Origin: Pseudogemmobacter faecipullorum
GTDB lineage: Bacteria > Pseudomonadota > Alphaproteobacteria > Rhodobacterales > Rhodobacteraceae
Assembly: GCF_020539525.1 (NCBI RefSeq)
Contig: NZ_JACDXX010000015.1
Span: 1-64,000 of the forward strand
Length of the DNA: 64,000 nt
Reading direction: 5' to 3'
In this document: positions 31,831 through 40,704 of the stretch, one piece after another
Numbering within the stretch: the first letter of the stretch is position 1
Layout of the letters: every line of letters starts with the position of its first letter
Notes under the pieces: model-generated
The model's database searches: none
Told to the model about the DNA's origin: nothing
Seen by the model: the letters and a program-made list of their open reading frames with translations, nothing else
Made by a program: the position numbers and the translations under genes

Positions 31831-32205
31831 ATGCAGGATGATGTGAGCCGGGGGCGGCTTTCGACCCATGTGCTGGATGCGGCGCGCGGCCTGCCTGCGG
31901 CGGGGTTGCGGCTGAGCCTGTACCGGCTGGCGGGAGGCGGGGCGCGCGACCGGCTGGGGGACTATGTGACCAATGCCGATGGCCGCACCGATGCACCGCT
32001 GCTGAGCGGGGCAGAGCTGATCCCTGGTCAATATGAGATCCTGTTTCTGGCCGGAGACTGGCTGCGCGAAAATCAGCTGGCGGGTGGCGATCATCTCTTC
32101 CTCGACCAGATCCCGATCCGCTTTGGCATCAGCGCCCCGGGCCAGCATCTGCATGTGCCTTTGCTGCTCTCTCCTTTTGCCTATTCTACCTATCGGGGTA
32201 GCTGA
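31831..32205 (+). CDS. 5-hydroxyisourate hydrolase (transthyretin-like)
   Basis: A 124-residue HIU hydrolase that turns 5-hydroxyisourate into OHCU. The family signatures are present: LSTHVLDAARGLPA at the N-terminus (catalytic His), DGR at about residue 50, and the C-terminal YSTYRGS. GGAG lies 6 nt before ATG 31831. It is divergent from the puuE-uraD fusion, with 232 nt between for two promoters. Confidence 0.92.
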   Translation: MQDDVSRGRLSTHVLDAARGLPAAGLRLSLYRLAGGGARDRLGDYVTNADGRTDAPLLSGAELIPGQYEILFLAGDWLRENQLAGGDHLFLDQIPIRFGISAPGQHLHVPLLLSPFAYSTYRGS

Positions 32206-32341
32206 GACGCTTGATTCCGTTGCTTTGTTTTGCGGAATTCTCTTTAGGTGCTGAACCGCTGGTCGGGAATCCGCGACTTGCGCAGCGGATATAAACGTGA
32301 TCGTCTCCCCGCGAATTGTATCTTCCGGGAGAGTAAGACCC

Positions 32342-33862
32342 ATGTTCGGTCCCAGGCATTTTGTTATCGCTTCTGCTTTTGCCACCCTTATGGGCGGCAG
32401 CGCCCATGCGGCGCTGACGGCTGACCAGATCTGGAAATCGTGGCAGGATGGTGCGGCGCAGATCGGCCTCACCATCAGCGCTGCGACCGAGGCCAAATCG
32501 GGCAGCACGCTCAATCTGAACGGCGTCAGCTTCGCTCCGGCGGGCGAGCCGGCGCTGGTTACGATCTCGGATATGACCCTGACCGAGAACAGCGATGGTT
32601 CGGTCACCATCACCCCGGGCGCGGATATTGGTGCCAGCCATGGGGATGCCAGCAATGGTGGTTCGGTCAAAATGACCCATGAGGCACTGGTGATCCAGGC
32701 CAGCGAAGGCGACGATGGCGCGATCGTTTATGATTACAGCGCCGGTAAGCTGGACCTGTCCTATCAGATGACCTCTGAAGGCTTCTCGTTTGAGGAAGAA
32801 GCCTCTGAGACCCCGGCCCCGGGCAAGGATGATGGCCGTTTCAGCTTTGCCGATCTTGAGGGCAGCTATATCGACACCCCCGGTGAAAACCGCATCTTCG
32901 CCTTGGCGATGACCGCGGCCCAGGTGGTTTATGAGGTGAATTCGGATCATCCGAGCCTGGAGATGAAGTCGAGCCAGTCGACCACGGTGGAGGATATCGA
33001 GGTCGCCGGTTCGCTGACCATGCCCTCGGAGCTGCTTCTGGCGGATGTGAAGGGGGCAGAGGATTTTGCCACCGCGCTGCGTCAGGGCTTTGCCATCAGC
33101 CTTGAGGGCACCCAGGGCGTGTCGAAAGGCACCGGCTCGGCCAGCGATATGTTCTTCCCCTATGAGATGAGCATGGAAGCCGGCCCGGGCACTTTTGCCT
33201 TCAGCCTCGACCAGGACAAGCTTCACCTCGCATCGGCCTCGGATGAGGGGACCAAAATTACCCTCACCACCCCGATGACCGAAGAATCGGTGACGCTGAG
33301 CATTGCCGATATGGGCATTGAGATGACCTCGCCGGTGATTGCGGCCGAAGAGGCCGGTGATTACAAATTCGCGCTGAAGCTGGGCCAGCTGACCATTGAT
33401 GAGGCGGTCTGGGCGATGTTCGATCCGGGCGCCGCGCTGGAACGGGCGCCTTTCGACTTTGATTTCGATTTCTCGGGCAAAGCGAGAGTTGACTGGCCGG
33501 CGATGATCGCTGCCTCGGATGCGGGTCAGCCGGAAGTGATGCCCGAGCCGGAGAGCCTCGATATCAACCGCGCCAATGTCAAAGCCGCAGGCGCCGAGCT
33601 GGATGCAACCGGCGCGCTGACCTTCGACAATTCCATGGGCATTCCGGCCCCGCTGGGTGAGGCGAATATCAGCCTGACCGGCGCCGAAAAGCTGATCTCG
33701 GGCCTGATCGCCGTCGGCGCGATCACCGAGGAAGATGCGATGATGGCACGGATGATGATGGGCGCCATCATGGTCCCGGGCAGTGCAGAGGACAGCCTCG
33801 TCTCGAAGCTCGAGTTCAAAGAGGGCTTCCAGATCTTCGCCAATGGCCAGCAGATCCAGTGA
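32342..33862 (+). CDS. DUF2125 protein, exported
   Basis: A 506-residue protein with signal peptide (HFVIASAFATLMGGSAHA) and a long beta-rich mature domain of repeated strands, matching the DUF2125 family common in Rhodobacterales. Role unknown; the fold looks like a periplasmic or outer-membrane-associated lipid or envelope protein. ATG 32342 follows GGGAGA. It has its own promoter region and terminator and is probably unrelated to the purine genes on either side. Confidence 0.8.
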   Translation: MFGPRHFVIASAFATLMGGSAHAALTADQIWKSWQDGAAQIGLTISAATEAKSGSTLNLNGVSFAPAGEPALVTISDMTLTENSDGSVTITPGADIGASHGDASNGGSVKMTHEALVIQASEGDDGAIVYDYSAGKLDLSYQMTSEGFSFEEEASETPAPGKDDGRFSFADLEGSYIDTPGENRIFALAMTAAQVVYEVNSDHPSLEMKSSQSTTVEDIEVAGSLTMPSELLLADVKGAEDFATALRQGFAISLEGTQGVSKGTGSASDMFFPYEMSMEAGPGTFAFSLDQDKLHLASASDEGTKITLTTPMTEESVTLSIADMGIEMTSPVIAAEEAGDYKFALKLGQLTIDEAVWAMFDPGAALERAPFDFDFDFSGKARVDWPAMIAASDAGQPEVMPEPESLDINRANVKAAGAELDATGALTFDNSMGIPAPLGEANISLTGAEKLISGLIAVGAITEEDAMMARMMMGAIMVPGSAEDSLVSKLEFKEGFQIFANGQQIQ

Positions 33863-33886
33863 TCTGACCCCGGATCTTGTGAAATG

Positions 33887-33917
33887 GAACGGCCCCTTCG
33901 GGGGCCGTTCTGCATTT
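33887..33917. terminator. Bidirectional terminator
   Basis: GAACGGCCCC (33887-33896) pairs perfectly with GGGGCCGTTC (33901-33910) around TTCG, between convergent genes. It is followed by TGCATTT. Confidence 0.75.
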
Positions 33918-33936
33918 CAGCCGGGAGAAAAGCGGC

Positions 33937-34863
33937 TCAGAGCGGCAGATCCTCGCTTTCGCGCCGGATGGTCTCGCGGATCCGGGCGGTGATGAAATCG
34001 GAGAACAGGCTCAGCTTCGGATCTTTCAGCCTGCGATGCTGTGACAGGGCTGACAGCTGCACCGGCTGCGGCGGGCTGGCTTTTGCCACCGGCACCAGCC
34101 GTCCGGCACGCAGATCCGCAGCAATGTCGAACAGCGGCTTGAGGACAATGCCGCGCCCGTCGAGCGCCCATTGCGTCAGCACATCGCCGTCATCGCTGTC
34201 GAAAGGCCCGCTGACCGCATATTGCCTTGGCCCTTCCGGGCTTTGCAGCGTCCAGCGAAATTCGCGCGCGCCGGGATAGCGCAGGATCAGACAGTCATGC
34301 TGATCGCGCAGCAGTGCCTCGCCATCTTCGGGCATGCCGCGCCGGGCGATATAGGCGGGCGCGGCGCAGAGCAGGCGCGGGCATTCGGCGATCTGGCGCA
34401 TTTTCAGGGTCGAATCCTCCAGCCGCCCCAGATGAAAGGCAATATCAATCCCCTCGGTCACCAGATCCACCGGCCGGTCTGAAAGGCGCATCCGCAGATC
34501 AACCTGCGGATAAAGATCATGAAATCCCGGCACTTCCGGGGCAATCAGCCTGCGGCCAATGCCCAGCGGGGCAGAAAGCGAGATCGTGCCGCGCGGATTG
34601 CGCGCGCCGCCGCTGATCCCGGCCTCGGCCTCGGTGATCGCTTCGAGCACTTTGCAGGCCCCGTCATAGAACAGCCGCCCCTGTTCGGTGGTCTGCAGCG
34701 AGCGGGTGGTGCGGTTGAACAGCCTGACGCCGAGATGTTTCTCCAGATCGGAAATCCGCGCCGAAGCCACGGCGGGCGAGGTGCGCTGATCCCGCGCCGC
34801 CGCCGACATGCTGCCCAGATCGCAGACCCGCACGAACATCCGCAGGTTATTCACATAGCTCAT
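33937..34863 (-). CDS. LysR-family regulator, divergent from puuD
   Basis: A 308-residue LysR regulator. The N-terminal helix-turn-helix is at about 18-40 (GSMSAAARDQRTSPAVASARISDLEKHLGVRLFNR); the effector domain covers about 90-295. It is transcribed away from puuD, the usual LysR arrangement, so it most likely controls puuD and perhaps other purine genes with urate or an intermediate as effector. That is inferred from position only. Confidence 0.85.
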   Translation of the reverse strand: MSYVNNLRMFVRVCDLGSMSAAARDQRTSPAVASARISDLEKHLGVRLFNRTTRSLQTTEQGRLFYDGACKVLEAITEAEAGISGGARNPRGTISLSAPLGIGRRLIAPEVPGFHDLYPQVDLRMRLSDRPVDLVTEGIDIAFHLGRLEDSTLKMRQIAECPRLLCAAPAYIARRGMPEDGEALLRDQHDCLILRYPGAREFRWTLQSPEGPRQYAVSGPFDSDDGDVLTQWALDGRGIVLKPLFDIAADLRAGRLVPVAKASPPQPVQLSALSQHRRLKDPKLSLFSDFITARIRETIRRESEDLPL

Positions 34864-34903
34864 CTCTGGCGCTCCGCTTCGGGCTGGCTGCTATTCTTCG
34901 GGC

Positions 34904-34936
34904 AATCCTGAAACTGCCCTGGGTATTATCAGGATT
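34904..34936. promoter_or_regulatory. Inverted repeat between the LysR gene and puuD
   Basis: AATCCTGA (34904-34911) and TCAGGATT (34929-34936) are perfect 8-nt arms 17 nt apart, about 40 nt from the LysR start and 83 nt from the puuD start. This is a reasonable LysR regulator site. Confidence 0.55.
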
Positions 34937-35018
34937 AACAGCGGTCATACGAGGCGGTTAGGCTGGGCCGCGTCAAGCCTCTCGCAGGGGCGGACGGCTC
35001 TCAGACAGGAAATTGCGC

Positions 35019-36269
35019 ATGTACGACTGGCTGGTTTTGCTCGAATGGCTGGAAATTGCGGCGCGCTGGCTGCATGTGATCACCGCCATCGCCTGGATCG
35101 GCTCGAGCTTTTACTTTGTGGCGCTTGATCTCGGGCTGCGCAGATCCCCCGATCTGCCGCCCGGCGCCTGGGGCGAGGAATGGCAGGTACATGGCGGTGG
35201 CTTCTATCACATCCAGAAATATCTGGTCGCCCCCGAGCGTCTGCCTGAACATCTGATCTGGTTCAAATGGGAGAGCTATGCCACCTGGCTTTCGGGTTTC
35301 ACCATGCTGGTGCTGGTCTATTACCTCGGCGCGGATCTCTATCTGATTGATCCCGGAGTGATGGAGCTGAGCACATTGCAGGCGGTGGCTTTGTCACTGG
35401 CCTCGCTGGGTTTTGGCTGGCTGGCCTATGACCGGATCTGCAAAACCTTCGTCAATGCCGATCAGAGCCTTGTCATGCTGGCATTGTTTCTGGTGCTGGT
35501 GGGCATGGCCTATTTTTACACCTCGGTCTTTTCGGGCCGGGCGGCGCTGCTGCATCTGGGGGCTTTTACCGCCACGATCATGTCGGCCAATGTCTTCATG
35601 ATCATCATCCCCAATCAGAAAATTGTGGTGGCGGATCTGAAATCCGGCAAAACGCCCGATCCGCAATATGGCAGGATCGCCAAGCAGCGCTCGACCCATA
35701 ACAATTACCTGACGCTGCCGGTGCTGTTTCTGATGCTGTCGAACCATTATCCGCTGGTCTTTGCCACCGAATACAACTGGATCATCGCCAGCCTGATCTT
35801 TCTGATGGGGGTGACAATCCGGCACTGGTTCAACAGCCGCCATGCCGGCAGGGGCAATCCGCACTGGACCTGGGCGGTGACCGGATTGCTGTTCCTGCTG
35901 GTGGCCTGGCTTTCCACCGCGCCGATGCGCAAGGCCGGGGAAAGCGCGCCGGAGGATCTGTCCGGGCTGAAGGGCCAGGCTTTGCTCTATGCGGCGGCGC
36001 CGGGTTTTGACGAGGTGGTGGGCATTGTGCAGGGGCGCTGTTCGATGTGCCACGCCGCCGAGCCCTCCTGGGAGGGCCTGGCCTGGCCCCCCAAAGGCGT
36101 GGTGCTGGAAGCGCCGGATCAGATCGCAGCGGCGGCGCGGCGCATCGTGCTGCAATCCGGGCTGAGCCATGCCATGCCGCCCGGCAATCTGAGCTTTATG
36201 GAGGCGCAAGAGCGGGCGAAGATCGTCGAATGGGACCGCGCCGCAAGGGCAAAGGGCGGCGCGGTCTGA
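35019..36269 (+). CDS. puuD: Membrane-bound urate hydroxylase PuuD
   Basis: A 416-residue integral membrane protein that oxidises urate to 5-hydroxyisourate. The N-terminal about 310 residues hold eight or so membrane helices with conserved WLHVITAIAWIGSSFYFVALD and GGGFYHIQKY. The C-terminal about 90 residues are a cytochrome c domain with heme motif CSMCH and the axial methionine region HAMPPGN. ATG 35019 is chosen over TTG 35013 because AGGA precedes it. It supplies the substrate of HIU hydrolase. Confidence 0.9.
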   Translation: MYDWLVLLEWLEIAARWLHVITAIAWIGSSFYFVALDLGLRRSPDLPPGAWGEEWQVHGGGFYHIQKYLVAPERLPEHLIWFKWESYATWLSGFTMLVLVYYLGADLYLIDPGVMELSTLQAVALSLASLGFGWLAYDRICKTFVNADQSLVMLALFLVLVGMAYFYTSVFSGRAALLHLGAFTATIMSANVFMIIIPNQKIVVADLKSGKTPDPQYGRIAKQRSTHNNYLTLPVLFLMLSNHYPLVFATEYNWIIASLIFLMGVTIRHWFNSRHAGRGNPHWTWAVTGLLFLLVAWLSTAPMRKAGESAPEDLSGLKGQALLYAAAPGFDEVVGIVQGRCSMCHAAEPSWEGLAWPPKGVVLEAPDQIAAAARRIVLQSGLSHAMPPGNLSFMEAQERAKIVEWDRAARAKGGAV

Positions 36270-36282
36270 ACAGGGAGCGGGT

Positions 36283-36681
36283 TCAGTCCTGACCGGGCAG
36301 GGGTGGCAGCGCCAGCTCACGCTTCTGGCCGTTCTCATCGACCGCGACCATGATGAAAATGCCCTGAGTCACCTTCTCGCGCGGATCCGGACCCCGGCGG
36401 CGCCAGGCCTGGACCTCCATGGTGATTGAGCTGCGGCCGATGCGCAGCGGCTTTGTATAGAGGCAGACCGTATCACCGACCTTGACCGGTTTGACGAAAG
36501 TCATTTCTTTCACCGCGGCGGTGACGGTGCGGCCTCCGGCAAGTTCCGACGAGCGCACAAAGGCGGCAATATCCATCTGTGACATCAGCCAGCCGCCGAA
36601 AATATCACCGGCCGGGTTGGTATCTGCCGGCATGGCGACGGTGCGAAGGGTCATTTCCTGACCCTCTTCAAGCTCTTTCAC
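36283..36681 (-). CDS. Acyl-CoA thioesterase, YciA-like hotdog protein
   Basis: A 132-residue single hotdog domain. The signature NPAGDIFGGWLMSQMD carries the catalytic Asp of the YciA/ACOT family, and MTFVKPVKVGDTVCLY forms the following strand. It hydrolyses acyl-CoA thioesters. It ends 13 nt from the puuD stop and is convergent with it. Not part of the purine pathway. Confidence 0.85.
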   Translation of the reverse strand: MKELEEGQEMTLRTVAMPADTNPAGDIFGGWLMSQMDIAAFVRSSELAGGRTVTAAVKEMTFVKPVKVGDTVCLYTKPLRIGRSSITMEVQAWRRRGPDPREKVTQGIFIMVAVDENGQKRELALPPLPGQD

Positions 36682-37211
36682 GGGCTGTCTTCCTTACGCT
36701 GCTGTTCCCCTGAGCCGGGCAACCTTCCCTCGTGCTAGGGGGTAAGTGCTGGGAAGGTCAATGGATATAATTTTAGGATTATGTATTACAGGTATTAATA
36801 TAACCATAGGTTCATATACGTTACGGCAGCGTAAACCTGCGCAGGGCATGCCACCCCGCCAGCGCGCGGAATGAGAAAGCCTTTCGGTGCAAAGGGGGCT
36901 CTGCTGCATCAATCCGGTGCTGGATTCATTCTGAGACTTCCGCATGGGCGCTGGAAGGTTTGAACAGTCCGGCACCAGGCCTGCAAGACCAGGCCCTGGC
37001 CGGGCCGGTGGCACGTGCTTCAGGCCCGGCCTGATGCGGGTGGCATCGGGCCTGTGGGCGGCAGTGCGAGGATTTAGTCCCGCGCTGAAATCAGCCACCT
37101 GCTGCCCTGAATCCAGGATCCACGCAGATTTCGCGCGGACAGGGCTTGCGCATGCTATTCCTTGCCTTTGCGCAAGCTTTCCCTTTTTTTGGCAGCAGCA
37201 GCGCCTCCGGA
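36682..37211. other. 530-nt intergenic region with an AT-rich patch and a small inverted repeat
   Basis: Positions 36760-36820 are unusually AT-rich for this genome. Next to them TTACG-GCAG-CGTAA (36821-36834) is a perfect inverted repeat. No coding frame is supported. The region probably holds the thioesterase promoter; guanine deaminase ends at its right edge. Confidence 0.5.
36821..36834. promoter_or_regulatory. Small perfect inverted repeat, possible operator
   Basis: TTACG (36821-36825) and CGTAA (36830-36834) separated by GCAG, adjacent to the AT-rich patch. The binding protein is unknown. Confidence 0.3.
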
Positions 37212-38495
37212 TCAGGCGTGGTTCGGCTTGCCGGCGATCCAGGTGGTGCGGATGGCGCGGTCGTCGCCCATCATGATGGTCGGGAACAAAGCCTGCCAGA
37301 TGGTTTCGGCCCTGGCGCTGGCCTGGGCAATCGCGGGGGTCGAGGCGAGGTCGACCACCACCAGATCGGCCTCCATCCCCGGGGCGAGATTGCCGATCTT
37401 ATCCTCTGCATGCAGCGCCCGGGCCGAGCCCTGGGTGGCCAGCCACCAGAGCTGCGCCGGATGCAAAGCCTCACCGCGCAGCTGGCCGATCTCATAGGCT
37501 GCCGCCATGGTATGCAGCATCGAGAAAGACGAGCCACCGCCGGTATCGGTGGCCAGACCGACCCGCAGGCTGCGCGCCAGGCCCATATCGAACAGGCCCG
37601 AGCCGATGAAAGTGTTTGAGGTCGGGCAATGCACGAGGCTGGCCCCCGCCTCGCGCAGCCGGTCTTTCTCGCGCTCGGTCAGCCAGATCGCATGGCCATA
37701 GACCGCGCCCTCGCGCAGCAGGCCCTGGGCCTCATAGGTGTCGAGATAATCACGCGATTGTGGGAACAGCTCTTTCACCCAGGCGATTTCATCGGTCTGT
37801 TCCGACAGATGGGTCTGCATCAGGCAATCGGGATGCTCTTTCCACAGCTGGCCGAGCGCCGCCAGCTGCTCAGGCGTTGAAGTGGGCGAGAAGCGCGGCG
37901 TGATCACATAGGAGAGCCGGTCGGTTCCATGCCACTTTTCCAGCAGCGCCTTACTGTCGTCATAGGCCGATTGCGCCGTGTCACGCAGCCCTTCGGGGGC
38001 ATTGCGGTCCATACAGGTCTTGCCGGTCCAGACCCGCATATTGCGCTTTTGTGCCTCAGTGAACAAAGCATCGACCGATCCCGGATGGATGGTCGCGTAA
38101 GAGCAGAGCGAGGTGGTGCCATGCGCCAGCGCCAGATCGAGATAGCGCGATGAGATCCCGGCCGCATAGGCGGGATCGGCAAAGCGCATTTCCTCGGGGA
38201 AGGTATAGTCGTTCAGCCAGTCGATCAGCCTTTTGCCCCAGGAGGCGATGATCGCGGTCTGCGGGTAATGCACATGGGCGTCGATAAAGCCCGCCGAGAT
38301 CAGATCGCGGCCGTAATCATGAAGTTTCGCCCCGGGATGGGCCGGGCGCAGCGCAGCCGCCTCGCCAAGCGCGATGATCTTACCGCCCTCGATCAGCAGC
38401 GCCCCCTCGCTGATATGCTGCGCGGCAGACACGCCCTCCCGGAACGGGTCGGCGGTGAAATACAAAAGCTGCCCCAGCAACAGATCGGCCATCAT
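37212..38495 (-). CDS. guaD: Guanine deaminase
   Basis: A 427-residue amidohydrolase that deaminates guanine to xanthine. Zinc ligands are visible in the expected motifs: FIDAHVHYPQ (HxH), TH in MQTHLSEQ, H in YGHAIWLT and D in ATDTGGGSSFSM. SLVHCPTSNTFIGSGLF is typical of guanine deaminase. It feeds the purine pathway in this region, with xanthine dehydrogenase missing from the window. The second Met codon at 38492 may be the real start. Confidence 0.9.
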   Translation of the reverse strand: MMADLLLGQLLYFTADPFREGVSAAQHISEGALLIEGGKIIALGEAAALRPAHPGAKLHDYGRDLISAGFIDAHVHYPQTAIIASWGKRLIDWLNDYTFPEEMRFADPAYAAGISSRYLDLALAHGTTSLCSYATIHPGSVDALFTEAQKRNMRVWTGKTCMDRNAPEGLRDTAQSAYDDSKALLEKWHGTDRLSYVITPRFSPTSTPEQLAALGQLWKEHPDCLMQTHLSEQTDEIAWVKELFPQSRDYLDTYEAQGLLREGAVYGHAIWLTEREKDRLREAGASLVHCPTSNTFIGSGLFDMGLARSLRVGLATDTGGGSSFSMLHTMAAAYEIGQLRGEALHPAQLWWLATQGSARALHAEDKIGNLAPGMEADLVVVDLASTPAIAQASARAETIWQALFPTIMMGDDRAIRTTWIAGKPNHA

Positions 38496-38617
38496 GATTA
38501 CTCCTTGTGACCTGCACAGAATAAACGTCGGCGGGAAAAAGGGAAATCGCCCGGCCCCCCTGTTTCGCCGGAAGCGCTTTCGGTAAAGTCAGGCAAATAG
38601 ACGGTGTCGGGGGCAGT

Positions 38618-39988
38618 ATGCGTGAGCAGAGCGAGCAGCGGGATGAAAAAGAACTCCAGGCCGAGCGCCTCAGCGCGGTGCTGCAGGCGGTAGAAAACCG
38701 CGATGCCTCCCGGATCGAGGCGCTGCTCGGGACGCTGCATCCGGCAGATATCGCCGACCTTCTGGAACAGATCTCACCGCTTGAGCGCAGCGAATTGCTG
38801 GCGCTCTGGCATGGCGGGATTGATGGCGATGTTCTGTCGGAAATTGACGAATCAATCCGCGAAGAGGTGATCGAGGCGCTGCCCGATAATGTCGTGGCCG
38901 AGGCGGTGCGCGAACTCGATACCGATGACGTCGTGGATATCCTTGAGGATCTTGACCAGGAAGGTCAGGAAAAAATCCTCAGCGCGCTGGAGAATGCCGA
39001 CCGGGTCGCGGTTGAGCAGGCACTGGCTTACCCCGAACATTCCGCCGGCCGCCTGATGCAGCGCGAAACCGTCACGGTGCCGGAATTCTGGAGCGTGGGC
39101 GAAACCTCGGAATATCTGCGCCGCGCCGACTGGCTGCCCGATCAGTTCTATCATGTGATCCTCGTTGATCCGCGGATGCGCCCGGTTGGCTATACCACGC
39201 TGGGGCGGATGCTTTCCTCGCCGGTCGAGGTGCTGATGCGCGATATCACCGAAGACAGTTTCCGCACCGTCAAAGCCACCGATGAAGAGGCCGATGTCGC
39301 CTATTATTTCAACCAGTATCACCTGATCTCCTGCCCGGTGGTGGATGAGAACGGCCGGCTGGTGGGGGTGATCACCATTGATGATGCGATGAATGTGCTC
39401 GATGAAGAGCATGAGGAAGACATGCTGCGTCTGGCGCGGGTGGGCGATGACAGTTCGATCCAGGACGGGCCGATCGCCACCGCACGCCAGCGCCTGCCCT
39501 GGCTGGCGATCAACCTCGTGACCGCCTCGCTCTCGGCCATGGTGATCAGCCAGTTTGATGCCACGATTGCCCAGGTGGTGATTCTGGCGGCGTTGATGCC
39601 GATTGTCGCCTCGACCGGCGGCATTGCCGGCACCCAGTCGCTGGCGGTCTCGGTGCGGGGTCTGGCGACGCGGGATCTGACCTCATCGAATGCGCGGCGG
39701 GTGGTGCGGCGCGAGTTATTTGCCGGGATGGTGAATGGTGTGGTTCTGGCTGCCATTCTGTTCCTCGCCGGAACCTTTATCATCGGCGATTATCATCTGG
39801 GGCTGGTGCTGGCCTCGGCCATGCTGGTCAATCAGGTGGTTGCCGCGCTCGGTGGCGTGCTGGTGCCGCTCACCCTGAACCGCTTTGGGCTTGATCCTGC
39901 GCTGGCTTCGGCGACATTTGTCACCACATTAACCGATGTGATGGGCTTTTTTGCCTTCCTCGGCCTGGCAACGGTGATCCTGATATGA
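38618..39988 (+). CDS. mgtE: Magnesium transporter MgtE
   Basis: A 456-residue Mg2+ channel. An N-terminal helical domain (about 25-135) is followed by two CBS domains (about 140-265, with FYHVILVDPRMRPVGYTTLGRML and LISCPVVDENGRLVGVITIDDAMNVL) and five membrane helices (about 290-456) carrying the MgtE pore motif LMPIVASTGGIAGTQSLAVSVRGLA. The cytosolic domains sense intracellular Mg2+. It overlaps the next gene by ATGA. Confidence 0.93.
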   Translation: MREQSEQRDEKELQAERLSAVLQAVENRDASRIEALLGTLHPADIADLLEQISPLERSELLALWHGGIDGDVLSEIDESIREEVIEALPDNVVAEAVRELDTDDVVDILEDLDQEGQEKILSALENADRVAVEQALAYPEHSAGRLMQRETVTVPEFWSVGETSEYLRRADWLPDQFYHVILVDPRMRPVGYTTLGRMLSSPVEVLMRDITEDSFRTVKATDEEADVAYYFNQYHLISCPVVDENGRLVGVITIDDAMNVLDEEHEEDMLRLARVGDDSSIQDGPIATARQRLPWLAINLVTASLSAMVISQFDATIAQVVILAALMPIVASTGGIAGTQSLAVSVRGLATRDLTSSNARRVVRRELFAGMVNGVVLAAILFLAGTFIIGDYHLGLVLASAMLVNQVVAALGGVLVPLTLNRFGLDPALASATFVTTLTDVMGFFAFLGLATVILI

Positions 39989-40533
39989 TGGCAGATGATA
40001 AAAAAGCGGCCCGCGCCGCGGCGGCTGAGAAACGTGCCCTGGCCTTTGCGGCGGGGCAGGGCCGGGCGGCGGAGTATCTGGCGGGCTATCTGGCAGATCA
40101 TGCCGGCAAGGTGCTCTCGGGCTATATGCCGTTTCGCAGCGAGATTGACCCTTTGCCCGCCATGGCGGCGCATCAGGGGCCGGTCTGTCTGCCGGTGATC
40201 CCGGGGCGCGATCAGCCGCTGCAGTTTCGGCAGTGGCAGCCCGGGGCGGCGCTGATTGAGGGCGCCTTTAAGGCGATGATCCCGGCTGAGGGCGCGATGC
40301 TTGAGCCAGAGGTGCTGATCGTGCCGATGCTGGCCTTTGATGCGCGCGGCTACCGGCTGGGCTATGGCGGTGGCTTCTATGACCGCACGCTGGAGGCTTT
40401 GCGGGCAAAGCGTCCGACCATCGCCGTCGGTTTTGCCTTTGCCGCCCAGGAAGTGGCTGAGGTGCCGCTTGAGCCAACCGATCAGCGGCTCGATCTGATG
40501 GTGACCGAAGAGGGGATCCGCTTTTTCAGCTGA
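39985..40533 (+). CDS. 5-formyltetrahydrofolate cyclo-ligase
   Basis: A 182-residue enzyme that converts 5-formyl-THF to 5,10-methenyl-THF using ATP. The diagnostic motif GYRLGYGGGFYDRTL is near residue 120 and the end DLMVTEEGIRFF is standard. It is co-translated with mgtE through a 4-nt overlap, although the two functions are unrelated. Confidence 0.9.
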   Translation: MMADDKKAARAAAAEKRALAFAAGQGRAAEYLAGYLADHAGKVLSGYMPFRSEIDPLPAMAAHQGPVCLPVIPGRDQPLQFRQWQPGAALIEGAFKAMIPAEGAMLEPEVLIVPMLAFDARGYRLGYGGGFYDRTLEALRAKRPTIAVGFAFAAQEVAEVPLEPTDQRLDLMVTEEGIRFFS

Positions 40534-40651
40534 AAGGCGGCCTGACACCGCCCTTCCACAGGCCGGGTGGCCGGGCACCGGGCAGGCGAGGGATAGGACC
40601 CGGCATCAGACTCAGGCATGAGTGCCGGGTGGCAGATAAACCGGCCAATAT

Positions 40652-40681
40652 AAAAGGGGGGACCGGATGGTCCCCCCTTTT
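40652..40681. terminator. Bidirectional terminator between folate and carB genes
   Basis: A perfect 13-bp stem (40652-40664 with 40669-40681), loop GGAT, with T runs on one strand and A runs on the other. It serves the convergent genes on both sides. Confidence 0.9.
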
Positions 40682-40704
40682 CTTTATCTCATTGCCAGGG
40701 CCTC

